From Calditrichota bacterium (GTDB lineage Bacteria > Zhuqueibacterota > Zhuqueibacteria > Thermofontimicrobiales > Thermofontimicrobiaceae), in assembly GCA_013152715.1 (NCBI GenBank), contig JAADFU010000001.1:1-43422 (forward strand): a DNA stretch of 43,422 bases, in the 5' to 3' direction. The notes below the pieces were generated by a model. That model saw nothing but the letters and a program-made list of their open reading frames with translations. It made no database searches and had not been told where the DNA came from. Positions 17,501-23,913 of this stretch are shown here, piece after piece. Within the stretch, counting starts at the first letter, position 1. Each line of letters starts with the position of its first letter. The position numbers and the translations under genes were made by a program.

Positions 17501-18163
17501 GCCCGGCGTCCATTCGATCCAGCCGCGGAAATCACCACCGTCATTATCGAAAAACACCGTTGAAACGCCAATATGCATGCCGGCTGCCGGTTCAGTCATT
17601 CCCAAAGCTTGCCAGGGAATGAGAATTTCATATCGCAGTGTATCGCCGCGCGCGACAATCGAAACAGGAAAATTTCGATAACCGGAAACCCGCTGTTTGG
17701 CGTAGCAAAATTCGTAAACAACCGCCTCACTGTCCGCAAAAGTCGCCACAAATTCCCGGTCGTCATTCTGGTAGGCGTCGGCGTTGTTGTCGTCCTGCAC
17801 GTCGATAGCGAACTGAAAACAATCATTTCGCCACACATCGCGTCCGGTGAACGGAAACGAAAGGGAGTCATCCACAACTTCAGCGGCAAGCGCCAATCCC
17901 CAACTGTTCCAACCGATCCAAAATTTTCCGCTCAAATCGTTTTTTCCGCCCCAGGTTCCGCTGCGATATTCAGTCTGGTTCTGTTTGTCCAGCACAACCG
18001 CAGGCAAACTTCTCCACTCGGAAAGAGAGCTGTCTATTTCAGTGAAATGTCTCAGCGCAACGTAAAATAATCCGTCGTTCGAATTCGGTTGAGATGAAAA
18101 GACTTCAGTAATGTGCATCACAATCAACAAAGTCATCAGAACAAAAAATTGTATTTTTCGCAT
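14594..18163 (-). CDS. Secreted CBM9-like / esterase-like / DUF3078-type barrel fusion
   Basis: A 1189-residue envelope protein. Residues 1-23 are a signal peptide. About 30-240 is a CBM9/DOMON-like sugar-binding domain with IGWNSWGLALAAEVVDDS and FQFAIDVQDD. A mixed region follows, helical at about 335-395. About 400-615 resembles a D-type (Esterase D/FrsA-like) alpha/beta-hydrolase: YFVFLPPDYDEHKTYPVYLFLHD, then KSRIFLAAEGSGAAAAM. The nucleophile elbow there reads E-G-S-G-A (Ser519) instead of GxSxG, and the usual His segment near 595-600 lacks a clear His. About 740-890 is a further alpha/beta region. About 915-1189 is an outer-membrane barrel starting GLDANQLAFNSNWKGGG, the DUF3078 hallmark, and ending in YKF. 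The hydrolase part is therefore probably held at the outer membrane and may be a binding or inactive form. No strong Shine-Dalgarno is seen. Confidence 0.75.
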   Translation of the reverse strand: MRKIQFFVLMTLLIVMHITEVFSSQPNSNDGLFYVALRHFTEIDSSLSEWRSLPAVVLDKQNQTEYRSGTWGGKNDLSGKFWIGWNSWGLALAAEVVDDSLSFPFTGRDVWRNDCFQFAIDVQDDNNADAYQNDDREFVATFADSEAVVYEFCYAKQRVSGYRNFPVSIVARGDTLRYEILIPWQALGMTEPAAGMHIGVSTVFFDNDGGDFRGWIEWTPGVTRKKFTLPFATVILFDPNVTFTQAIPTQTFLSTEDTLFVWAYCRYYRKNVEFMLSNASEVLFRKRVTLRRQRWTRLAIPPKFLNWGNLTLAVNSVKTSQQYQISVWSKEFIAEQIDYLSQQAAMMKNVKQIDPSASVTVENWIDLLQNQLKRAKTNFDFYQVMMAARRRVELIPNFYMKKQVYFDHENHILEKFYFSKYEQRYRRYFVFLPPDYDEHKTYPVYLFLHDRRDNAEEIARRMGEIFTQKDLAMIGIFIPEYSQTAVSFFQLHEILDCLHHAGDNFNTDKSRIFLAAEGSGAAAAMQLAKRNPDLFVALTLFVPEFQDERQLSNLALLPLWIDTTPAKKVKIAEQIEFLRKHGGKVSLREFENFPEQDFAPVFAGEYLHWLLQQRKNRKPRQITLEIQQLKPARYGWVEILGQENYGSVAFFRARVDSDKVMISTENLSQFALVPDLLPESLKFPARVFVDGRFEFELAGRKSGKSYFFWQANEWNKTETNSETLEKSPGCSGPMRAIFDKTVYFVYSSIGDDEKYNHYTYELARQSVRRGNSDFLKKMLLPDTLALKKTGDANFVIFGNYQSNAFLKQIQGKLPIQIHGPGLRLGKMFYYDQGGAALFIYPNPQSPANLILVCFARDTSGLENLEKVSDFQDANLIFDHDFVVIGNNVSQNDYSTWTDYGWFDHYWSLPFFKPPFKVGPRYWTRDITVGLDANQLAFNSNWKGGGKSNFTWKIYSRMNFLYKRKKYNWKNSLYLAFGQITVKEDEKWRSPEKSTDVIDFDSVLKLTLEKFIDPYVAFSASTQFHEGYDSKTKKIISRFANPLKMSQSAGVARNLIRKKKLKVTTRVGYASNEFFTTQRKFRKLWTGDESRGVKIDGGIEWLTEYHSEIKKGAVLDGKLKFFQAVISSITKEKDPNQNWRKLDIYWEQRLNVRLTQYVVFNAIVKFIYDRDTTPGGQFWENASFGLSYKF

Positions 18164-18267
18164 CGTTAAGTACCAACAAATAGTTATTCGTATCCTGCAT
18201 TTTGAAATTATTTTTCAAAAATATCAGTAAAAATGCCCTTTCTCGCGGCGAAATAATTTTTTCGGAT

Positions 18268-18957
18268 TTATGACTCCCGAGCGTATTTCTTTCGGGGAAA
18301 AATAAGAACAATAGCCAATATTCCGGCGACAAATCCGCCGACGTGAGCCCACCACGCGACGCCGCTGTAGGCTTCATGCGCGCCGAGCGATAATGTTCCG
18401 CTGATAAATTGCATGAAAAACCAGATTGCCAGAAAAATCGAAGCCGGAATATGAATAATGGGGAAAATTAAAAACAAAGGAATAATCGTCAAAATTCGGG
18501 AATGCGGGTACAGCACAAAATATGCCCCCATGACGCCGGCGATGGCGCCACTCGCGCCGATCGTTGGCACCGATGATGCCGGATTCATGTAAATATGAAC
18601 CGCTCCGGCAAGAATGCCGCAAAAAATGTAAAACAAGAAAAAATTGAAATGTCCGAAATGATCCTCGACATTATCGCCAAAAATCCACAGATACCACATA
18701 TTCCAGAGCACATGAAACCAGCCGCCATGCAAAAAAACCGAAGTTACGAACGGGAAAAATCGTTCGAAAATATTCGACGCCGGCGCCTGGGCTAATCCAA
18801 AATAGCGGTCAGGAACCAGCCCCATGACATTGATGAAATTATGCAGCGCGTCGCCTAGGGACACTTCAAAGAGAAAAATCACGCCGTTGACGACGATCAG
18901 CAAGATTGTCACGTAAGGAAAAGTGCGCGAAGGAATCGTATCTCGAATTGGTATCAT
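18268..18957 (-). CDS. Rhomboid-family intramembrane serine protease
   Basis: A 229-residue polytopic inner-membrane protein with about six transmembrane segments. The catalytic dyad is visible: Ser136 in GASGAIAGVMGAY and His205 in AWWAHVGGFVAG. HVLWN places His82 and Asn86 in the second segment, where rhomboids have the HxxxN oxyanion motif. The N-terminus IPIRDTIPSRTFPYVT fits bacterial rhomboids of the YqgP/GlpG-like type without an extra cytoplasmic domain. It follows a 98-residue protein gene by six bases on the same strand, so translation may be coupled. Substrates are unknown. Confidence 0.94.
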   Translation of the reverse strand: MIPIRDTIPSRTFPYVTILLIVVNGVIFLFEVSLGDALHNFINVMGLVPDRYFGLAQAPASNIFERFFPFVTSVFLHGGWFHVLWNMWYLWIFGDNVEDHFGHFNFFLFYIFCGILAGAVHIYMNPASSVPTIGASGAIAGVMGAYFVLYPHSRILTIIPLFLIFPIIHIPASIFLAIWFFMQFISGTLSLGAHEAYSGVAWWAHVGGFVAGILAIVLIFPRKKYARES

Positions 18958-18963
18958 AATCCG

Positions 18964-19260
18964 TTAAGACAAAACGTAAACATCGTCTTTCTTCTTGGTA
19001 ATGTGAACCGATTGGCCGAAATGCAGCGGAAAAATTTCCCAGAACGGCTTTGCGTCGATGCGATAATTCTGTTGCGGTTTCTTGGGCCCCATCGTCCAAA
19101 CTTCATGCGGTTGGATCGTCGTTTCAAATTTTTTGTCTTTGACCTTCAACGTGAAGGGTTTCCCGATCTTCGGGAAAAAATCCAGCTTGTTTTTTACGAT
19201 GGCAATGTAACGCTCTTGCGCTTCTTCACCCGAGATCTTGCGACGATACTCTTCAGCCAT
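18964..19260 (-). CDS. Uncharacterised 98-residue protein upstream of the rhomboid gene
   Basis: I do not recognise this small basic soluble protein. The ATG at 19260 is preferred over one at 19284 because a GGAGG Shine-Dalgarno lies seven bases before it. The chain begins MAEEYRRKISGEEAQERYIAI, so a helical start is likely, followed by beta-rich segments (GKPFTLKVKDKKFETTIQP, VHITKKKDDVYVL). No signal peptide or membrane segment is present. The six-base gap to the rhomboid gene suggests one transcript, with a possible role in the same process. Confidence 0.75.
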   Translation of the reverse strand: MAEEYRRKISGEEAQERYIAIVKNKLDFFPKIGKPFTLKVKDKKFETTIQPHEVWTMGPKKPQQNYRIDAKPFWEIFPLHFGQSVHITKKKDDVYVLS

Positions 19261-19398
19261 AAAACCTCCGCCGTTTTTGATCAATAATTTTTTTCGATTT
19301 GGGGAATACCCATCTTCAGTTGCTGAAAACCGTCTTTTGAAATATAGGAAAAGAATCGGGCAAAATCAAGCACTTTCTTTGGGAAAAAAGCAATTCGG

Positions 19399-19457
19399 AA
19401 GATGTAGTCCACCTGCGAGGTGGACTACATCTTGAATAAAATTCGTGCAAACCCGCG
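19399..19457 (+). repeat. Perfect 16-bp palindrome plus ATCCGTG-type repeat (copy D)
   Basis: AAGATGTAGTCCACCT (19399-19414) and its exact reverse complement (19418-19433) flank the triplet GCG. GAATAAA follows, then ATTCGTGCAAACCCGCG at 19441-19457. The element lies between the LysM gene and the 98-residue gene, both on the minus strand, and would form a very stable hairpin in RNA from either strand. No T-run follows on either side. Confidence 0.7.
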
Positions 19458-19563
19458 TTCTGTCATCGGAGTTTTGTCTAAACTAAAAAAGTTGGCTTCC
19501 GCCACTAAAGACGAAAACCAACTTTGCATGATAAGAGGGGAAAACTTGAAGCAGAAAAACTAC

Positions 19564-20310
19564 TTAATCCACCAACACATCTTCCCGGTCCCGTTTGCCA
19601 AATGAAGGAACAAATTCCTCATCTTCATCCGCTTGCCCCATTTCGATGTCTTGTTCCTCATCATCTTCCGGTTCAAATCTTTCCATCTCGTAGTGACGTT
19701 TGCGACGCACCAGATACCACGCCATCACGCCCACAATTAATCCAATCGCCACAATCGTCAAAATGATCGGAAAAAGACTTGACTCTTTCACATCGCTTTC
19801 AGCGGCGCCATTTTCGACAGCAATTGCCGGAACGGGCTCGGCTGCGACTTTTTCAGTTTGTGCTTCCTCGCTCGGCGGCGCAACTGATTTTTCCGCGGAG
19901 GTCTCCGTAGCTGTTTGTTGCTCCTGAAGCTGTGTTTGTGACGCTAAAGGCGTCGTGGAGACGTTGTGATTTTTCGCGATCCAATCTTTCTGATCTTCCA
20001 CAATTGAATTCACCCTTGTCAGGCTCCGGGAATGATGCAATTTCTTGACCGCATCCAGATTGGGAATAATCACTTCTTCCCCGGGAAAAACCAAATCTTT
20101 ATTCGGCGCGCGATTCACCAACGCCAATTCGCGCCAATACTTCGTGGTTCCGTAGTACTGTTTGGACAATTTGCTGAAATAATCGCCCTTTTGAATGATG
20201 TGTTTCGTCGGCTCATTGAAGAGCATTTTTTTACACCACAGCAAATTCTCTTCCGAATACATACCGACAACCACCGTGACCAGTATGAAAATAACCAGTA
20301 ATTTCTTCAT
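19564..20310 (-). CDS. LysM-domain membrane protein
   Basis: A 248-residue protein with an N-terminal signal or anchor segment (1-19). A LysM domain lies at about 35-85 (HIIQKGDYFSKLSKQYYG to NRAPNKDLVFPGEEVIIP) and is predicted to bind peptidoglycan. A low-complexity linker rich in Glu, Ala, Thr and Pro follows at about 115-175. A transmembrane segment spans about 179-201, then a very acidic tail (DDEEQDIEMGQADEDEE). An AAGGAGG Shine-Dalgarno precedes the ATG. Topology suggests an inner-membrane protein that touches the cell wall in the periplasm and carries a charged cytoplasmic tail. Its function is unknown. Confidence 0.82.
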   Translation of the reverse strand: MKKLLVIFILVTVVVGMYSEENLLWCKKMLFNEPTKHIIQKGDYFSKLSKQYYGTTKYWRELALVNRAPNKDLVFPGEEVIIPNLDAVKKLHHSRSLTRVNSIVEDQKDWIAKNHNVSTTPLASQTQLQEQQTATETSAEKSVAPPSEEAQTEKVAAEPVPAIAVENGAAESDVKESSLFPIILTIVAIGLIVGVMAWYLVRRKRHYEMERFEPEDDEEQDIEMGQADEDEEFVPSFGKRDREDVLVD

Positions 20311-20524
20311 CTCAATTCCTCCTTAAAATTTAAAAGTTTTCGGCTCTTTGCACTTTCTATAGGCAATTGAGATGCCAAAAATGAGCCACCCATGCTTATC
20401 TTCTTGTCGCTGCTTTTAGTTATTTGTTTTTATTGGTGTTATAAAATTTTCAATTTTAATCATTTCTTCCAATGATAAATGCACGAAAAGCGATTCGTGT
20501 AATTTTTACACAAAACTTCTCCGA

Positions 20525-21637
20525 TCATTGCTGAAAGTAATTGGTAATTTTTACATACTTTCGACCAATCCAGCCAATGCGGCGGCGCTTCAATTTAATT
20601 TTCACCCAACCACCATATTCCGCGAGCACAATAAACTGCTGCCCTTTCTTCGCAACCGCTACCACCGGAAAATTTACGCCCGGGCCAGAACGAATATTCA
20701 ACTGCCCAACTTTGACTATGGCTCGAGGCGGCGAGTGTTTGGCTTTGGATTTGAAGCTAATGGTAACATCAAAAACATGAGATAATTCATTACTGAGCTG
20801 GTGATTCAAAACAGCGTAATTCAAACTAAAAACCATGTTTCTCAACTCTTGCACCAAACCTACGCCTAACGCCAATTGATTTTCCTGCCACCCCATTCTT
20901 AACCGCAGCGGAGAGGAGATTTTGACTTCAGTGCCCGCTGAAATGATATTTTTGCTGCGATAACCAACTGCAACGAGCGCTCCCGGCGCTAATTCGTAGG
21001 AAACACCCACACTGCCCACCTTTTCGAAATGGTCTGCGTGTCCGGTTTCCCACGCCAATTTTTCCCGAAAATCATTCAATGAAGCGCCAACGCTGAGTTT
21101 TTCTCCTAATCTGTAAATGAATCCAAAGTCGACTCCCCAGCCGGAGGCATAGTGCTCATCCAATGTTTGACGAAGCAAATTAGCCGAAAATCCCAGAGCA
21201 AGGCTCCCACCGATTCTTCTGGCATAAGTGAGACCGACCATCTGTTCCACGTTGTTAAAAAGATAATCCGACTGTGCCGTGTTGGACGATCTCGCTTCAA
21301 TATCATTAATCAAAAATCCTTTCCAGAAAACGCCAAATTTATCATTCCTGTCCACGGGAAGGACTACTGAAACGAATCCGACTTGACGATTGAATGCGAT
21401 TCTCGCATGACTCATGCCAACAAAAATATTTCGCGAGAATCCGACGCCGGCCGGATTCCGCTGACCCGCCAGATAATCTTCACTGACCGCCACAAAAGAC
21501 GATTTGAACACCATCGCCCTCGCGCCGACGCCAAAATTGGTAAAAAAATTCTTCTTCTTATCCGCCGCTTCAAGCGTCAACGCGTTTAACACAAACACGG
21601 CTAACAATATTATTTTCAATATCTTACTTCTCATCAT
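20525..21637 (-). CDS. PorV/PorQ-family outer-membrane protein with C-terminal SH3 domain
   Basis: A 370-residue outer-membrane barrel. The start is taken at ATG 21637, after GCGGAGAAA; the first residues form a signal peptide ending near EAAD. The motif FGVGARAMVFKSSFVAVSEDYLAGQRNPAG is the N-terminal signature of the PorV/PorQ-type proteins, whose PorV member is the outer-membrane shuttle for type IX cargo. The barrel runs to about residue 300. The final 65 residues (VGQLNIRSGPGVNFPVVAVAK to GWVKIKLKRRRIGWIGRKYV) form a bacterial SH3 domain, which usually binds peptidoglycan or peptides. It lies 16 bases after a small FN3/sorting-domain gene. Which member of the PorV/PorQ group it is cannot be told. 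Confidence 0.82.
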   Translation of the reverse strand: MMRSKILKIILLAVFVLNALTLEAADKKKNFFTNFGVGARAMVFKSSFVAVSEDYLAGQRNPAGVGFSRNIFVGMSHARIAFNRQVGFVSVVLPVDRNDKFGVFWKGFLINDIEARSSNTAQSDYLFNNVEQMVGLTYARRIGGSLALGFSANLLRQTLDEHYASGWGVDFGFIYRLGEKLSVGASLNDFREKLAWETGHADHFEKVGSVGVSYELAPGALVAVGYRSKNIISAGTEVKISSPLRLRMGWQENQLALGVGLVQELRNMVFSLNYAVLNHQLSNELSHVFDVTISFKSKAKHSPPRAIVKVGQLNIRSGPGVNFPVVAVAKKGQQFIVLAEYGGWVKIKLKRRRIGWIGRKYVKITNYFQQ

Positions 21638-21653
21638 TTTCTCCGCATTAAAA

Positions 21654-22319
21654 TTAACGCACCACTGCAATCGTCACCACTTTCACAATAAAGTCGTAGC
21701 GAATCACAGCAAAATAGACGCCATTGGACGCTACGGCTCCTTGTTCATTTTTACCATCCCAAACATCTTCGGTGTGCTCGCCCGCTGGCTTGCGAGTCAG
21801 AGGCAGTAGCTGCCGCACAAGTTCATCGTTCACATCGTAAATGTCAATCGACACTTTGCTTGTTTGTGGCAGAACATAACGAATTACTGTTCTCTCTTTG
21901 TCCGGATTGAAAGGATTGGGAAAATTGTACGCCCTGCCGTCATCGCCGGAGCCGGGCTCTGTATCAGGTTGATTTCTTATTTCAAAATAGACTTCTTGCG
22001 AAAATTTGCTCTCATTGCCGGCAGTGTCGTAGGCAGTCACGGCAAAAAAATAGCCGCCTGGCGATAAATTTTCTATCGGGCATATCGTATCCGCCCCCGC
22101 TGCCTTCCAGTGGCTGTAATTTCGCGATTCCGTACCCCAGTAAACGCGATAGCCGGCGACGTCTTTTTCCTGATTTCGATTCCACTGGACAATCACGGAA
22201 TGCCCGGACAATAAAATCCAGAATAATAAAATGAACACAATGTTCAAATATTTTTTGTGACGATGTACTCCATTTTCCGGTTGGAGCGCATCTTTCGTAT
22301 TTAAATATTTTTTTTCCAT
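21654..22319 (-). CDS. Small secreted FN3 protein with FlgD-Ig sorting domain
   Basis: A 221-residue exported protein. A hydrophobic segment at about 24-42 serves as a signal or anchor. A fibronectin type III-like domain spans about 43-115 (VQWNRNQEKDVAGYRVYWGT to GGYFFAVTAYDTAGNESKFS). The last 90 or so residues begin at YNFPNPFNPDKERTVIRY and end VKVVTIAVVR, the FlgD-Ig pattern of C-terminal sorting signals. The ATG at 22319 is followed by a long basic stretch before the hydrophobic core. It is first in a pair with the PorV-like gene, 16 bases apart, so cargo and shuttle-like protein share a transcript. Confidence 0.78.
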   Translation of the reverse strand: MEKKYLNTKDALQPENGVHRHKKYLNIVFILLFWILLSGHSVIVQWNRNQEKDVAGYRVYWGTESRNYSHWKAAGADTICPIENLSPGGYFFAVTAYDTAGNESKFSQEVYFEIRNQPDTEPGSGDDGRAYNFPNPFNPDKERTVIRYVLPQTSKVSIDIYDVNDELVRQLLPLTRKPAGEHTEDVWDGKNEQGAVASNGVYFAVIRYDFIVKVVTIAVVR

Positions 22320-22879
22320 CGACTCTTGTTGTCAATTTCCTGGCTGTTTATTGGTGGAGTGAAGAGATACGTTCCGCCTCTGAGGGGGAGCGTATCTTTA
22401 AAAAAAATGCTAACTTTCTACTCGTCGTTCTCAGTTGCTAATGAAATTAATCATCAAATACAAAACTAATGCCATAAAAAAAATATGCCTTTCAGGCAGA
22501 AAATGTCCTTTGTTTTTATGAAGTTAGAATTGTACTATTTTGTAAAGCAAATATTTTCAAGCAACAAAGCTAGGTAATTTTTTCTCAATTAGCGCTTTTG
22601 TGGGAAAATTTTACACAGTGGGAAGTTTGACAAAATGGGACAACAACAAAATCAGGGGAAAGACAGGATGCCTTTGCCGGAAGTTAGCCAAAAATGAAAT
22701 TTCTTTGCCGCAACGCCGAAAAATTTGCGCGGCGCTCGCGATTTAGCGCTCTGCCAAAATTCAGATATTTTTGCCGCTAATATTTTTTTCTTGGGGGACC
22801 GACCAGCAACTTTTTTAAATTAGCGTTTTTCACAATCTCATTTTAGTAGCAGAGGCTAAAGTTTCAAAAAAGCTATTTT
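22320..22879. other. 560-base intergenic region
   Basis: No convincing gene is seen. It is AT-rich and lies between the yhaM gene and the FN3 gene, both on the minus strand. It holds a strong hairpin at 22365-22397, a small one at 22486-22498 (TGCCT, loop TTC, AGGCA), and a GC-rich degenerate stretch around 22705-22760. Near 22800-22860 nothing is recognisable. The promoter of the FN3-PorV transcript should lie in the right part. Confidence 0.5.
22365..22397. repeat. Palindromic hairpin sharing a core with the 19399 palindrome
   Basis: AGATACGTTCCGCCTC (22365-22380) pairs with GAGGGGGAGCGTATCT (22382-22397) at 15 of 16 positions, counting one G-T pair. Its centre TCCGCCTCTGAGGGGGA aligns with TCCACCTGCGAGGTGGA of the 19399 element. 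No T-run suited to termination follows. Confidence 0.6.
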
Positions 22880-23851
22880 TTATTTGGATTCTTCAACTCC
22901 GCCCAAATAAATAAACCGATCAATCAAATTCACGTAACGGCTCCACATTTTTCCGGGTTCACTTTCTCTGGAAATAATTCGCTGAAACGCACCGACCAGG
23001 GAATCCAATTCATCGGCGTAGCTGAGTATCAGCGCTTCCAGCGTCATCGGGACGACCGGCGAGCCTTTTTCGCGGGCGCCGTGGTGGCTCAAAATGCAGT
23101 GCAAAACCTGCTGGCTCAATTTTTTGGGAAATTTTTCAATTTTCAAAATCGCGTGACTCACCCGTTGAAACGCAATATTGATGTGGCCGATCAGCCGCCC
23201 GTGCGTAGAATAATCAATGAATCCGTTCATTGCAAACTCATCGATTTTACCAATATCGTGCAAAAACGCAGCCGTTTTCAAAATTTCTTTGTCGACATCT
23301 TCTTTGTAATGATCCGCGATTATCTCGACCAGGCGCATCACCGAATACGTGTGTTCGGCCAGGCCCCCAACGCAGGCGTGGTGCCAGAGCTTGCCGGCGG
23401 GGGCTTGTTTGAATTTTTGAATGAAATTGTCGTCGTCAAGGAAATAGTGAATCAATTTAAGCAAATTGGAGTTTTTAATTTCAAGCAACGATTTTTGGAT
23501 TTCAGCAAGCAAAGCTTCAGTATCTTTTTCACTGACAGGCAAAAAATTTTTCGGGTCGACTTTGTCACCGGAACTTGCGGAACGAATTTTTTCCACGTTC
23601 AGATGAGGTTTATTTTGGTAGGAAATCACTTTGGCTTTGATGTTGACGACGGCGCCCACTTCCACGTTTTTTTCAGTTTTTGCGGCATTTTCCCACAACG
23701 ATCCCTGCATCCTGCCCGAGCAGTCGCCAAATTCGAGCGCCAAATAGTTGTCAGCGCGATTTTTCCGCTGCCGCAATTCCTTCTTTCGCAGCACAAAAAA
23801 TCCCTCCACTTGATCGCCGACCTTGAAATCCTTGATTAATTTTTGCGCCAT
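22880..23851 (-). CDS. YhaM-type 3'-5' exoribonuclease (OB-fold plus HD domain)
   Basis: A 323-residue cytoplasmic protein. The ATG at 23851 with AAGGAG before it is preferred to the upstream ATG at 23917. An OB-fold nucleic-acid-binding domain covers about 5-95 (LALEFGDCSGRMQGSLWE and the VVNIKAKVISYQ strand). An HD domain covers about 150-300, with His158 in LWHHACVGGLAEHT, His167 and the HD pair at 198-199 in AAFLHDIGKID. A further metal-ligand-like HH pair occurs in CILSHHGAREKG. The layout matches B. subtilis YhaM, which degrades RNA and single-stranded DNA from the 3' end. It lies 62 bases after the penicillin acylase gene. Confidence 0.9.
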   Translation of the reverse strand: MAQKLIKDFKVGDQVEGFFVLRKKELRQRKNRADNYLALEFGDCSGRMQGSLWENAAKTEKNVEVGAVVNIKAKVISYQNKPHLNVEKIRSASSGDKVDPKNFLPVSEKDTEALLAEIQKSLLEIKNSNLLKLIHYFLDDDNFIQKFKQAPAGKLWHHACVGGLAEHTYSVMRLVEIIADHYKEDVDKEILKTAAFLHDIGKIDEFAMNGFIDYSTHGRLIGHINIAFQRVSHAILKIEKFPKKLSQQVLHCILSHHGAREKGSPVVPMTLEALILSYADELDSLVGAFQRIISRESEPGKMWSRYVNLIDRFIYLGGVEESK

Positions 23852-23913
23852 GTCAAACTCCTTTTTGCTAAAGCAATGAATTTTCCGAGATGTGAACCAA
23901 AGACGCAGAGCGG

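Noticed and set aside
20480-20520. Two small hairpins after the PorV-like gene (GTGTAA/TTACAC and CACGAA/TTCGTG)
   Set aside because: Six-base stems in AT-rich DNA without a T-run are too weak to call a terminator.
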